Shown: piece by piece, positions 45,101 through 56,101 of the stretch
Numbering within the stretch: position 1 is the first letter of the stretch
Layout of the letters: each line of letters starts with the position of its first letter
Assembly: GCA_009746045.1 (NCBI GenBank)
Contig: RPFO01000102.1
Coordinates: forward strand, 1,700,483-1,764,482
DNA: 64,000 nt
Source: Mesostigma viride
Taxonomy: Eukaryota > Streptophyta > Mesostigmatophyceae > Mesostigmatales > Mesostigmataceae
Reading direction: 5' to 3'
Position numbers and translations under genes: made by a program
Notes under the pieces: generated by a model
Told to the model about the DNA's origin: nothing
Databases searched by the model: none
What the model saw: the letters and a program-made list of their open reading frames with translations, nothing else

Positions 45101-47941
45101 AACCCAAGCAGGTGCATTACCTTTCCTTTACTTCCTATTCCATGTTTCCCTTGTACTAGCCCATCCAGGTGTTTTGCATTTCCTAAAGCTTTTGCCCCTC
45201 ACAGTATTCCCCTCATATTCACCGTGACGGCTGTAGCTGCAATCATTCCATATTGCTACTATCACAACTGTGCCCTCAGAGGCTTACTGCTGTAGAGATA
45301 GTAGTACGACTACTACTATAATTTAATGGGCCTTTGGAATAACTGAGACAGTATATAGAAAGACGGGTGTATATTTCAATTACGTTTTGGCTGGGACCGC
45401 TGTCCCCATTTTCACGGACAGCATCTAGTGTGTCAGCTCTATGTGCGCACTGATCAGTGCTAGCCAGTGGTGGTTGCTCTTGTTGTGAACATGCCTTTGC
45501 GAAACGAAGTGTGCAAGTTCTGGATAAAGGCTGCCACACTGCAGAATGTGACCCCAAGCCGCTGCAATTGTGTAATACTTACAGAATATAAAATACTTGA
45601 TTTTGATGAATTGTAAATATCACGTCCTTCGTGCCTTTCCAAACGCTATCTCCCCAGCCATTCGTTTCTACCCAGACGGGACACAGCTGTATGCCTGTAA
45701 TCTGTCACTTCTTTTTCCCTCTTCGCAGCCCCGATTTTTTATTCTGGCATCCGTCACCTTTCCCATACCCCTCTGCACCCCCCTGTCACGCCCGTGTGCA
45801 GGCTGGCACAAGCCCCAGGGTGTCCCTGGGAGCTCATCCGCAAAGCGCCCATCCCACGCAACATCAGCAAAGGCAGGGGTGGCGGCCAGTACCAAACCCC
45901 TCCTGCACCGATCCGAGACACTGCCATCCCGGCCGCAACCCCGCGCCAGCAGCAGCGCAACCGGCTCTCGCCACGCTCTGACCTCTGTGGTGGCGCCAGC
46001 ATCGAGCTCGTCGTCGGGTTGGCGAGGACCCGGCAGCAAAGGACACCCGGTTGCAGACGACGACAGTGACGAGGAGGCGCCGGAGGAGAGCATTATGGAG
46101 GAGCAGGAAGGCTTCGTCGACCACGACAAGGACACTAACGCACACCGATCCTCTCGGGGAGCCGGGGGCAGAAAAGACTCGGGCGCAAACGGCGGCCAGC
46201 AAGGCCGCGCTCACGGCAAGGACAGGGACCCTGGGGCCGCACGGTCCGGCAAGCACGCCCAGAGAGGGGACGACGACGAGGGAAGCATCGTGGAGGATGT
46301 GGTCGTGTCGGGCGGTAGCAGCTACCACACCGGGGACAGCGGCAGCAGCGAGCCGTCGACGCCTGCGTTTGCATCCGGGAGGGTCACGAGGGTAAACTCC
46401 TCCCCTGCGCCGAGACTCGCAGCCAAGGCCGGTGGCTCGGCTGCGGCTGCGGCATCCCAGGGTGCTCCCAGGGTGCTTCAGTCGACATCATTGAAGGTGG
46501 CGGCGGTGGCCACAATGGCAGCGGCGGCGGTCAGGGAGTGGGGAAGGGACGGGCGGCAGATTGCGCAAGGGGGAGGGGCCGGTGGCTCTCGGCCGGGTGG
46601 AAGTGCGGCGATCAGCATAAAGAAGCCGCAGTCGACGAGCTTGAAGCCACCTGCCGTGGTGAGGGAGCGGTGTCGGTGGTGGTGGTGGGGCATCCATCCT
46701 GGGCGTAGTGTACAAGGGGGTTAGGGGATGGGGGACTTGGGGTTTCGGGGATTAGGGAAATAAGGCATTGAGGGAAGTACGGAGTTCTGGAATTAGGGAA
46801 TCAGGGAATTAGGGGACGAGGGAATGTGGTAAATTCGAAAACGAGGGCATGAGGGGGATGGGGGGGTGGGGGAAGTATGTCAGATAGGGGATGTGGGAGG
46901 GGGGGAGGGACGGAGGGGGGGAAGAGGGGGAGGGGGGGGGTATAGAAGCGCTCCACTCGGTGTGGTTTCTAGGGACTACTAGCACCACGCAAATGTGGGG
47001 TACGCTTAACGCTTCTCTCTACTACTACCACGTGGTCTCCGCCTCGCACAGGGTGAGGCAGGGGTTGTGCAGCCATGGCTGTCTTGCTTTTGCCGTGTTC
47101 CCGGGGGTGATCACAGGCATTGCCAAGCTGACCGAGTGTCACTAGTCTTATATGTTATACGTTTGCAGAGTGACAACGTGACTAGCCTGTTTGGAACCCT
47201 CTCTGGCGGCCCCTTTGCGACTCGGACTCAAGGAGAGCAGTGACGGACAGCAGTGATTCATCACACAGAGCAATATTTTGGCACTTCCATTCTGTTGTCC
47301 ATGGCTGGAATCAAGACAATGTGGCCTGGTTTCTATCCTCCCTTTGCAACTGTGGTTTGTGTTTTCAGCGTGACATCAATCACATTATGACAGTACATGC
47401 TCCGTTTGCTAAGCGCCCGTACCTGTCCTTTTGTGACATATCCAACTAGCTCCCTTTGCCCACTCACTCGCAACAGAACCTGAAAATGAGCCTGGAACTG
47501 GAACTGAATCTAAAACTGAAGTTCCACTGACACTGAACTCAAAGTACAAACTAATTTCTTTATTGAATACTTGTAGCTAGATATTTTTTCCACCACTAAT
47601 GCTGTCACCTTCCACCACGCTCGCAGGCTTCGCCGGTGGCATCCGAGGTCAAGAGTGCAGGCTCCACCAGCCAGAGCATCGAGGTCGAGTCTTTTGCCGC
47701 CGACAGCGGGTCCGACCAGTCGGTCACGATGGTCCAGGAGTTCAAGCCGGCCCCGCTGCTGGCATTTGGGAGCCCTGCCCGGTCCCTGACGTCAGTCACC
47801 CCCGCGGGCGTGAGCGCGCGCGTACGAGCGGTCGCGAGGAAAGGGCTGCTGGCGGGGGTGGCGACTGGGCTAATCGCGCTCGGGCCCCAGTCATCTCCCG
47901 GGTTGAGGCTCGAGGATTACAACTCAGGCTCCGAGGTCTAG
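35299..47941 (+). CDS. MAP10-like microtubule-associated protein (11-exon model)
   Basis: Exons: 35299-35460, 35715-35856, 35920-35955, 36425-36675, 37045-38555, 39627-39688, 41448-42983, 44023-44315, 44933-45017, 45802-46658, 47627-47941. All junctions are GT/AG and phases close exactly to 1750 codons; exon 3 (weak donor GGTTAC) is least sure. The N-terminus reads NLYSLEVLVTSVRN, IAIRLLDFPMLFI, KFDAGKSCLFKAV, LLLQMPLYVMLL and VADIAVRLTCYGAVLLRHL. This follows the N-terminal C2-like domain of animal MAP10 (SLELLV, AFRLLDFPTLLV, GKSCLFR). ALLSELQQLQ (exon 7) and GYSEEEFESAAE (exon 8) correspond to later short conserved MAP10 motifs. The rest is disordered, rich in Ser, Gly and Arg. MAP10 binds microtubules and acts in cytokinesis in human cells; function here is inferred. 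A TGTAA box follows at 48023. Confidence 0.65.
39000..39122. repeat. (GA)n dinucleotide microsatellite
   Basis: About 120 bp of GA with a short ACACAC interruption, in an intron of the MAP10-like gene. Confidence 0.95.
39732..39968. repeat. 40-bp tandem repeat in MAP10-like intron
   Basis: Six near-identical copies containing CTAGCTCGCTTATCTTATCC and GTGCTGAGGAGTCTG. Variants are mostly C/T at the TATTCGTG position and G/T in CTGATC/CTTATC. Confidence 0.93.
40985..41362. repeat. About 25-bp tandem repeat (CCTCCTATCCACCTCTCATATTCAT)
   Basis: Some fifteen copies of CTCCTATCCACCTCTCATAT followed by TCATCC or TCTTCC. It is intronic, just upstream of the exon at 41448, so partly serves as a polypyrimidine tract. 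Confidence 0.93.
43440..43625. repeat. 37-bp tandem repeat with TTTGGACTCTAGACAAT core
   Basis: Five imperfect copies of TTTGGACTCTAGACAATTGA followed by ATTAGGGTTTGCGCTC or ATAACGTTTGCGTTG, in an intron of the MAP10-like gene. Confidence 0.9.
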
Positions 47942-48862
47942 GCCTAGTGCACTGATAATAATAACGCACTAACTTAAACTAGTCTAGACAACGACTACTG
48001 GACGCATGGCGGTATAACGTGGTGTAAGGACTAAAAGTAGTTGTCTGAGAGGAAAGGCGCGAAGACGACACAGAAGCCGTGTGGCTATCTGTAGGAAGAT
48101 CAACCAAGTGCGGGGTGCAGCTGCTGGGCAAACCGTGACGTTGTTTACAACAAAAGAGTCTCACTGCGTTTTAACTGTATCTTTGAGGCCAGTGCATGCG
48201 AGCCATATACAGTACGTGCCAGCAGCGACTCAGATGATGCAACCAGGTTGACTGGGCACTGCAATTTTTCCGACCCCCCAGGACTGCTTTTAGCGCTGGA
48301 CACCTTATCTGCATGCACACTTTGCTGCAAGTAATTCGCGTGGGTGTGAGAGAGTACAACGGCCTCGCCTTAATTACACGTAGACTGCGTCACGTGAGCA
48401 TAAATCCTCATCGTGATGGAAATGGACTGGGATGGGATGGGATGGGATGGGTGTCTATCTAGTCTCGATCTAGTTGCAGGGTCTCCTGTCTTGGGTCTCA
48501 ACCTATTTTGGGGCATATTGCTGACCAGGTTTGCATGCCCACAACCCTCATTCCCAATCAATGGTGCCAATGATAGGAGACTTTACTCTATCAGACTTTT
48601 TGTGACCGCCCCGGAGATATCGCGCCGACCCCGGGGGGAGTCCCATTGGCCCGGGGGGGGGGGGGGGGGGGGGGGGGGTCCGAACCCCCCACCCCCCAAG
48701 ATTTTTGAGTGCACATGGTGGTGGTGGACTCCCCCCCTCCCTGGGCCCCATTACGTTTGCGGACCATTTTTTCCTGCTCAGGTTTTGCCGCCGAGGTTTT
48801 TCCCAAGATATAATATATTTAAGGTCATTACCATGTATGTAAGTACTGGGGGGGTGGAGGGA
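47942..48862. other. Gap with a G homopolymer
   Basis: Intergenic. It includes a G run (about 48652-48679) and a TGGGA repeat (48430-48450). No gene recognised. Confidence 0.5.
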
Positions 48863-48926
48863 AATTAATTAGGAACATAACTCCGTTGGGAGTATATGTA
48901 GCACATAGCCCAGAGAAGGGGCATAT

Positions 48927-48963
48927 TAATTAATTAATTAACGTCTATTAATTAATTAATAGA
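48927..48963. mobile_element. Tail-only insertion in the F2-C 3' UTR
   Basis: A 37-bp AT-repeat insert, including the palindrome CTATTAATTAATTAATAG, is flanked by a perfect 16-bp direct repeat CAGAGAAGGGGCATAT (48911-48926 and 48964-48979). F2-B has a single copy of the repeat without the insert. It looks like a LINE-type insertion that copied only the tail. Confidence 0.75.
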
Positions 48964-49864
48964 CAGAGAAGGGGCATATATGGCCTATAATACATTCTAA
49001 GCTACTTCCTGCAAGGGTGGGAATGTAAACGACACTTGCTCTGGGTGCGCCAAAGGGCACCTGCACCCCCCAGAGTCTCGGGTTCAACCCAACTAAGGGG
49101 ATCCCGTCATGGGGGGGGGAGATCAACATGGCTATACAAAAGCTAAGGCATGGCTTCTCAGCAGAGAGTGGCTCTCTGCGCAGTCACAGCATAACTAAAT
49201 AATAAAGCTAGGCATCATCTGGTGTGTTGCACGTCATGGGCACACATGTACATGACTAATTAATGTTCATAAGTCAGCTGGTATAGTGCCTGTAGTAGGC
49301 GTGCATGTACAAGGCCACTGTCTAACTATTCTACACTACTACTGCTGTATTCCCCTAAGCTGGGGCGTCGATCTGGAGTCGCTGGGGTCGCGTGCCAGGG
49401 CTTGTGGCCGATGTAGATGGCCGCCCCTTTCCAGTACACCGGCTGTCCTGCCTTGGTCTGCCGGAGCTGGAGGTAGGTCGGCCGTTGTTGCTGCGCCAGG
49501 GTCAAGTCGTCGTCCACGGTGAAGTGAGTATTCTCGAGCCGCTTGCGGCGTCCGAGAAACGAAATCTTGCCCGCGGGGCTCTTAAAGATGAGAAGAAGCG
49601 GGGGCGCCCCTGCACTACCCCGCGCGCGGGGAAGGCGGTGGGCGACCAGCTTAATCTCACCAAGAAGGCCCATGCGATCAAGCATATTGCTCTCAAACGC
49701 ACGTGCATGCAAGCTTCTCGAAATTCTCGGCTTCCTCCATGCCGAAGTTCTTGAGTATGACGTTAAGGCTGCGCTTGGCGAGCTCAGCCTCCTCGCGGAG
49801 GTCGAGCTTCTGCTGCTGGAGCTGGGCTGCGACGGCGGAGGTGGTGGAGGTGGTCTGCTGCTTA

Positions 49865-50311
49865 AGGGAGAGCGATCGCATGCATGCAGCAATGGTGCTC
49901 ACCACTAGACACTCCCGGCCAGTTAGGCTCGAAACACACGCCCTGATCAAGCATGCTGTTTCCGGCCCCACCGTCTAGGTCATCTAGTCGCTCTACACGT
50001 AAAAAAAAAAAAACAATTAAATTATAACATGCCTCCGTTGGGAGATCATGTAGCACATATTCCATGATGGATGGGTGGGGTGGAGGAAGCCGCGTAATCG
50101 AACTATCCTAACTCTAAGCTATCTAGTAAAGAAAATCCTAGCTCTACACGTAAGCCAGCCATAATTTCAATGCACACGGCTACACATTTCCATCACCATT
50201 TATCTTCATCATCCTGAACGACTCGAACACGCGGACAAGATAACGGCAGGCTCGAGCTACCATGGTCCGGATTCTCCCGATTTCTGACCTGCGCTGGTTG
50301 TCTCCTTGATA
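49865..50311 (+). mobile_element. 3' fragment of the Penelope-like RT element (copy 3)
   Basis: Reverse complement of about 15095-15385. It starts in GGGAGAGCGATCGCA and ends at GGTTGTCTCCTTGAT. It lies inside F2-C ORF1 and is itself split by RT-B3. It carries a short TGCATGCA insertion relative to copies 1 and 2. Confidence 0.85.
50003..50140 (-). mobile_element. RT-B3: 138-bp 3' end of an RT-B LINE
   Basis: Only the poly(A/T) tail, hairpin (CTCC-GTTG-GGAG on the plus strand, 50033-50044) and about 90 bp of RT-B 3' UTR. It is flanked by a perfect 13-bp TSD GCTCTACACGTAA (49990-50002 and 50141-50153). Penelope-like copies 1 and 2 show the empty site. Confidence 0.92.
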
Positions 50312-51601
50312 TCCGCCCAGGTCTCAGTGGGGGGAAGGAGCAGCGCCAGCCAAGCCAGCGGGCCGGCGCCGGCTGGCTTGGCGGCGATGTCCTTCACCGC
50401 CTGGGCGGTGAGGCCTGCGGTGTTTTGCAGGACCTCGATGGCAATGGCATTGTCCTTGAGGCGCTGGTCGATGTCGCGGAGCTGGGCGGTGATGGTGGCG
50501 GAGGAGGGGGTGGTGGCGGTGGAGGAGGCGAGGAGGGTGCATGGAGGTGGCGGTGGAGATGGTGGAGAGGAGGGGGAGCTCGGCAGTCAGCGTGCTGCCG
50601 ATGGCCGCCACATCTGCAGCGATGGGGGCCACGTGCTGCTCGAGGGCCATCCGGAGTGAGCGGATCGATGGAGGATTCGGTTAAGGTGGTGGTGAGGGGC
50701 GTGGGGGGCCAAAGCTCCTCGATGGAGCGGCCAAGGAGGGAGAAGAGGGCGAATATCTGCAGTCGGGGGCGCCGGGGGGCGATGAAGATGTCAGTAGTCG
50801 AATGGGCGCTTCTGAAAGAAAGCATTGACGAGGCGACCCTGGTGGAAGAGCTGCTTGCACAGTTCAATAAGCGAGGCAGTTGATCCCCAGAACACGTATA
50901 GCTCATGCAGGATCAAGATTGTCGTGGGTGAGCTTGTCAAAGAAGCAGGGCTGGCTGGCGTCAAAGTCAAACGCTTCCCAGGTCGGCTCGGCATGGCGAC
51001 TGCGCTTGGGCTCAGGCGATGCTGCGGGCGAGGCGAGACCGGAAGGCTGGGCGACCACTAGAGCTTGGCTAGTGGCGCCACTGCCTTCTGGGCCGGTGGG
51101 CGAAGCTGAAGCCGGAGCTGCAGACGTATTTTCAGGGCCGAGCGCAGCCGCCAGGCTGCGTTGCGCGGAGGAGCGTTTGCTGGCCATATTAGTGCGTGAT
51201 GGCGTCGGGAAAATACGGGCCATATTAGTGCGTAATGGCGTCGGAAAAATATATCAGCGTATGCGTCTTAGAAAGACACCGTGGTGCTTTGCGTAATAGC
51301 TGCAGGCTGGTCACCAAATTACTCATCACTAATTGATCTACTACGTAAACAGCGACCAATGGAACTATGTAAATTTACAGCTGGGGTCCACATAGCTCTG
51401 CGGCGTACACCTAGTTTTACTGTATGAAGTCCATGCAACTTTTGCAAAGTTTTTTTTTTCCCTTGTAAGTACATAAGATCTATACCCCTAGAAGGTGGCA
51501 TGCATCAATAGAAACCAGCAAGGTTTGCTTCTTGCTGGAATCATGGCTTTCTTACATCCTTCCCACTCTCTCCGCATCACTCGTAAAGTCCCACTTCATC
51601 A

Positions 51602-53521
51602 TCACCCAAGGACCAGGTTACACCTGCGCTTGTCAATTCGCTCCAGGGCCTCCTTCAGGGCACCTGTGATCGTAATACCCCTTAGGTTGAGGTTCGTGAG
51701 TTGGCGGCAGCCCGCTGCGATACTCTGCACGCCAACGGCAGTCACGTTTGTTCGGGCCCCATGCACTACAGACAGAACGCGCAGCTGTGGGCACGCATTT
51801 GCAACCGCTGCGAGCGCAACATCTCCAACACAGTTATAACTTATATCCAAGTGGAGCAGATGCTTTCCGACGGGTCCCTGGAACATCATGGCGACGTCAG
51901 CATCTGTCAGCATCCCGCAGTTAGCTGCTCGGAACAAGCGCAGGCGTGCGCAGTTGCGCCCAATTGCAGCCATGCATGCATGCAGAGGGCACTGCACGCC
52001 TGATATAACCAGCTGCTCCAGCTGTGTGCAGTGCTCGACAATCACACGCAATGCCGGCTCGGGATTTGTGCTCCCAAGTGCGATTTTGACGACACGCAGC
52101 CGGGCACAGTTACGGGCGATGACACTCAAACTGACTTCTGTGATACCCACATTGCCCGTGACGAGTGTCAACTCCTCCAGACCCTGGCAGTGCTCACCCA
52201 CCAAACTTAAGCTAGCGTCGGTCACGCCATCACATTCCCAGAGATACAGGCGTTTCAGCCGGGGACACCCCTGGGCGATCGCGGCAAAGCCAACATCTGT
52301 CACATGCTCGCTAATGCAGGACAAGTGTAGCGACTCTAATTGCTGGCATCCTCCCGCCAGTGCAGTTATACCAGCGTCAGTAATGTTGGGGCAAGGGGCG
52401 AGCGTCAGGTAGCGCAAATCCGTGCACTTCGCCGCCAGCTCCTTCACGACCTCGTCGTTCAGACCCTCCAAACCGGCATGCTGTGCGTCCAGGTAGCGCA
52501 AGCGGGGGCATCCCCTCGCCACCTCCTGCAGCACCGGCGAGGAAACTTCCATGTAATCTAATCTTAACCACTCGAGCTGATTGTAACCGTTCGCCACCTC
52601 CCTAAGCGCAGCATCGGTCACCAGCTCAGAGCGAGACAAGTCGAGGCCCCGCAATGCCGGGCAGCCCCTGGCGATTGCGATAATGCTGGCATCTGTAATG
52701 AGCTTCAGACCACTTAAACCCAGGTACTCAAGCGCAGGGCACCACTCGGCCAACCTCATCAGGCTGGCGTCGGTCACACCGTTACTGTAGTTAACCTCAA
52801 GGAGGCGGAGGTCGGGACAGCGCCTCACGATGGCGGATATTCCAGCATCTGTTACGGCGCTATTGTCAGCCCTCAGCCGCTGCAACTGCGGGCAGTGTTG
52901 GGCAAGCTGCTCTAAGCTGGCATCCGTCAGCCGTTTGACGGTATTGGCGGAGAGCTCCCGCAGCCCGGGGCAGAACTGGGCCACTACGATGATGCTTTTA
53001 TCCGTCACGTGGCACCTCGTGATGTCCAGCACTTCTAGCTCCCGGCACGAGGACGCCACAGCCGCCAACGTAATATCGTCCACGTCAGCACAGCCCGCGA
53101 GGTTGAGGGAGCGCAGCCGGCGGCAGCGCGCGAGCCCCAGCAGGGACTGTGAGGGCATCGTCACGCTCGTGAGCGCTTTCGACTCGAAGCTCGTGAGGTC
53201 CCAGGGGTGCATCTTATGACCCCCCCGCGGCCAGAAAGACAGCGTATGCAAGTTGGGGCATTTTCGGAGCAGCCAGTCGAGCCCGCCTGGCTTGTTGGCC
53301 ACCTCGGCGATGTCTTCCCAAAACAGTTCGGTCAGGCCTTCCAGGGACTCGTCCACGGCGGACAGAAACGCGCAGCCTGTCGACCGCAGCCGGCAACGCT
53401 CCAGCAAGGGAAGAGCTCCCGAAATCTGGGCGCCGACACCAGGAACGGCCATCACGTGGGTCAGGGTCGCATTGTGAAAGGGCCGCGACGGGCTCTGCAT
53501 GGTTGGAGCGGCGTCGTTCAC
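51602..53521 (-). CDS. Leucine-rich-repeat protein (cysteine-containing LRR type)
   Basis: A single exon of 639 residues. After an N-terminal region of about 110 residues with no recognisable F-box, around 18 repeats of about 26 residues follow the pattern C-x-x-L-x-x-L-x-L-x-x-C-x-x-I/V-T-D-x-x-L-x-x-I-A-x-x-C, for example LEVLDITRCHVTDKSIIVVA and LRGLDLSRSELVTDAALREV. This repeat class is found in F-box/LRR substrate receptors of SCF ubiquitin ligases and in AMN1-like proteins. Without an F-box it may be a free LRR adaptor; a divergent N-terminal F-box cannot be excluded. Cys at repeat ends is well kept. The start at 53521 is the first Met of the frame. A TGTAA box lies about 45 bp past the stop on the minus strand. 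Confidence 0.88.
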   Translation of the reverse strand: MNDAAPTMQSPSRPFHNATLTHVMAVPGVGAQISGALPLLERCRLRSTGCAFLSAVDESLEGLTELFWEDIAEVANKPGGLDWLLRKCPNLHTLSFWPRGGHKMHPWDLTSFESKALTSVTMPSQSLLGLARCRRLRSLNLAGCADVDDITLAAVASSCRELEVLDITRCHVTDKSIIVVAQFCPGLRELSANTVKRLTDASLEQLAQHCPQLQRLRADNSAVTDAGISAIVRRCPDLRLLEVNYSNGVTDASLMRLAEWCPALEYLGLSGLKLITDASIIAIARGCPALRGLDLSRSELVTDAALREVANGYNQLEWLRLDYMEVSSPVLQEVARGCPRLRYLDAQHAGLEGLNDEVVKELAAKCTDLRYLTLAPCPNITDAGITALAGGCQQLESLHLSCISEHVTDVGFAAIAQGCPRLKRLYLWECDGVTDASLSLVGEHCQGLEELTLVTGNVGITEVSLSVIARNCARLRVVKIALGSTNPEPALRVIVEHCTQLEQLVISGVQCPLHACMAAIGRNCARLRLFRAANCGMLTDADVAMMFQGPVGKHLLHLDISYNCVGDVALAAVANACPQLRVLSVVHGARTNVTAVGVQSIAAGCRQLTNLNLRGITITGALKEALERIDKRRCNLVLG

Positions 53522-54856
53522 GAGGTTTAATCAGCCGAGAACTGTCGATTTATACACGCGAAAATGGGTAGAGCGGGCGAACTTTTTGCATGTACTTGGT
53601 AATCACAACATGGGCTGCTACAGAAACTGGTAACGGAGCAAATTGGGCTAAACTGAACGACTTCCGCAACCAATTGCATAAAATAAGTTGCTGCTCCTTG
53701 CGCGCCCAACGACGAGCAGCCTGTTCCTCTCCACCTCGTGCCTTCACTCCGGCAAACGAAGCCAAGGGCGGCAACGTTGCCAGTAGGCACGTTCACAAAT
53801 TAAGGAAACAAGCTACTTACAGCTCGGGTTGCGCTATGAGGCAATAGTAGTAGCATTCTGCAGGACTTCGCACGTGATGGCTTATGGAGTACGGTGTGGC
53901 GACCTGCTCCCCGAAAATGGCCAGCGGCCGGGGATGGCACGTGCAACGCAAAAGCTCTGACAAATCCTTTTCGACTGTCGACTCGACATTCGAGAAGAAA
54001 TTAATGTTCAGATATACGAGGTCTTAGATACGGTGCAATAGGAATAAGATTGAACGCGAATCCAAACGGAATTCTTTCTTGATGCGCAAGTAATAAAACT
54101 AGTAAAGAACATAGTAGGTACCAATTGGCAGCTCGTTCATAAATCCTTCAAAAACTCCAGAAAAGGCGCGAAACTACCCTCAGTGGGTAACCAGCTGGTC
54201 GATACGTGGTACCTCTTAACCTAACGATATAGTCTCAAAAAAAAAACAAAGCATAAGTGCATCGAAGAACTTGTGCATGCCCGTGATATGGCAGGCGTAC
54301 TTGGAAGGTTCCTATTGGTTAATAAAAAATACCCATTTACCCGGAAAAGGCGCGAAACCAGGCTCTAATGCGTTTGCCAGAAGCAGCAGTGGGCCCGGGC
54401 CTGGGCCGAAGTCAACAGGCGAAGGGCAACCTGACGGGCAACGGCTGACGGCTTAATATTAGAATCGATCCTGGAATCAATAGCTAGAAATGGCTTGACG
54501 ATTATTACGAACCCGCCTTGAGGTAAAACCATCCCCAACGATTTCCATGGAAATGGGTGTATGCTTATTCATCCAAAGGTTTCATAGAAAGAGAATTTAC
54601 GAAATGTTCGAGCTTGGAACCATCCCCAACGATTTCTTATGCTCTGCATGCATGCGGACGCGGTCCAGCTGCCAAGGCTGTGCGGTGAAGTTGCCAACTA
54701 ACAAGAATGGTATGACAACGACGGAGCTGGTAACAGTGGTGATGAACATGGAAACCAGCCAGTATTTTCGGCGATGCTGACAAGGCCGTAGGCGCGGAGG
54801 TGCCAACGGGAAGGAAAGGATTCAATCTGGTATAGGAGGCTCCTGAGGCCGACAGC
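53522..54856. other. Gap: no gene recognised
   Basis: AT-rich intergenic sequence with only short frames. It likely contains the LRR gene promoter on the left. AACCATCCCCAACGATTTC is repeated at about 54527 and 54618. Confidence 0.5.
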
Positions 54857-56101
54857 ATGGAGGATCCGGTGTACGATTATGACGACGAGGAACCGCACCC
54901 GGAATGGCTGGCGGAGCTGGTAATGAACTGCTATGCGGATGTGGCATTAGTCGTGTGCAGGAGGCCCACCTGGCGATGCGGTCGCGCCAGCCGCTCCCCC
55001 CCTACTGCCACAAGGTCTGGGCGGAGTGCGGGATGCTCGTGATGAAGTGCTCCATGGACCCCTGGGTGTCACCGCAGGACTACGCGGCTGTCGCCGTGAA
55101 CGCAGCACTGCGCGACCACCCCGAGAATGAAGACACCCAGCCAGGGGGGAGGTGGGGGATGGGGGCTCGCGAGATCACACCGAACTGAACCAGGTGTACG
55201 GGCAGCCTGTACCACCACATCACGGGGAAGTTCACTTCAAGTTCCTCTGGCCGCAGATCGATCTCACTAAGCGAGCGAGAAACCAAGCCGCCATATGGGA
55301 TTGGGTCAGAATCGTGGACGAGCGGTATCAGACGTCATCCGGTGACCGCTTGTCCTCTGCCAGCTCAGTGGTCGATGATCACCCCCCTGCCAGCTCAGCG
55401 GCAGCAGCGGAGCGGAGCTGTGGCGCTGCTGCTCCATGGCGCGTGGTCAACATGGAGGTGCTGAGGAACGCGAGCAAAGCCATGGGCGGTGATCGGGTGT
55501 TTGCGGTCGTCCACGCGCGGTTCGGGGACGAGATGCGGCATGACCTGGAGTGCCCAAGGAGCATATCGGCTGGTTGGTGCGAGCAGCAGTGCAGATGTGC
55601 TAAACACACCTTTCTCACGTATACAGTGCACCTCTGCAGCACCAGCGGGTGAGGGATGAGGCGGCTCCGGCGGAGGGTGCGGAGAGGGGAGCGGCGGCGG
55701 AGGGTGCGGAGAGGGGAGCGACGGCGGACGGGGTGGGGAGAGCGGATCTAGGGACGGCGGAGGCTGGGAAGAGAGGAGCGGATGATGAGGCACAGGCACC
55801 GAAATCATCGGGTCTCAGGCCCAGCGGCGACAGCCAGAAAAGGACAAGGGAAGGAGACTCGGACGTGGTGGTGGTCAAGGAGGAGGCCGGGGGTGATGAG
55901 ACCGAGCACACCGTGCATGAGGAGAAACGGCCGCGTGTGCAAGTGTTAGAGCGAACCGCAACGACTGCGCCGGTTGGCTCAGCTTACCAGTGCAAGCACC
56001 GCGTGTGCTCGGTCAACCTGCAACCAAGTGCCGCGTGTCAGCTTCGCAGTCTGAAACCACGTGTGCAAGCTACAGGTCCTGGCCATGTTGGGGGCAGCTA
56101 G
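54857..56101 (+). CDS. Hypothetical gene, tentative multi-exon model
   Basis: The start MEDPVYDYDDEEPHPEWLAE (54857-54919) is followed by a possible 41-nt intron (GTAATG to GTGCAG). It then gives EAHLAMRSRQPLPPYCHKVW and MDPWVSPQDYAAVAVNAALR to about 55150. A possible further exon starts near 55194 (VYGQPVPPHHGEVHFKFLWP or another frame). The last frame (55649-56101) has tandem EGAERGAAA units, an acidic KEEAGGDETEH stretch and basic EEKRPR, as in nuclear disordered tails. No family recognised; introns this short and unclear frames make the model weak. It could be two genes or a pseudogene. Confidence 0.35.

Larger units (their letters stand above)
49326..51223 (-). pseudogene. F2-C ORF1 pseudogene
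   Basis: Starts MASKRSSAQRSLAAALGPEN (51223), with EPTWEAFDFDASQPCFFDKL in the N-terminal region. The middle part (about 50324-50900) is frameshifted. The 3' part (about 49892-49326) keeps LLLIFKSPAGKISFLGRRKR, HFTVDDDLTLAQQQ and GQPVYWKGAAIYIGHKPW. The frame is split at about 49865-50311 by foreign sequence. Confidence 0.82.
48863..51290 (-). mobile_element. F2-C: ORF1-only element broken by a nested insert
   Basis: Minus-strand F2 copy: short AATT tail, hairpin ACTCC-CAAC-GGAGT (48879-48892), 3' UTR, ORF1 pieces from about 49330 to 49864 and 50312 to 51223, and a 5' UTR with a tandem 35-bp duplication (CCATATTAGTGCGTGATGGC near 51187 and its near-copy at 51222). ORF1 is split by a Penelope-like 3' fragment that itself contains RT-B3. 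The TSD and exact 5' end were not resolved. Confidence 0.85.

Noticed and set aside
48652-48679. G homopolymer as a functional G-quadruplex
   Set aside because: A single G run, possibly of uncertain assembled length, without the spaced runs needed to say more.
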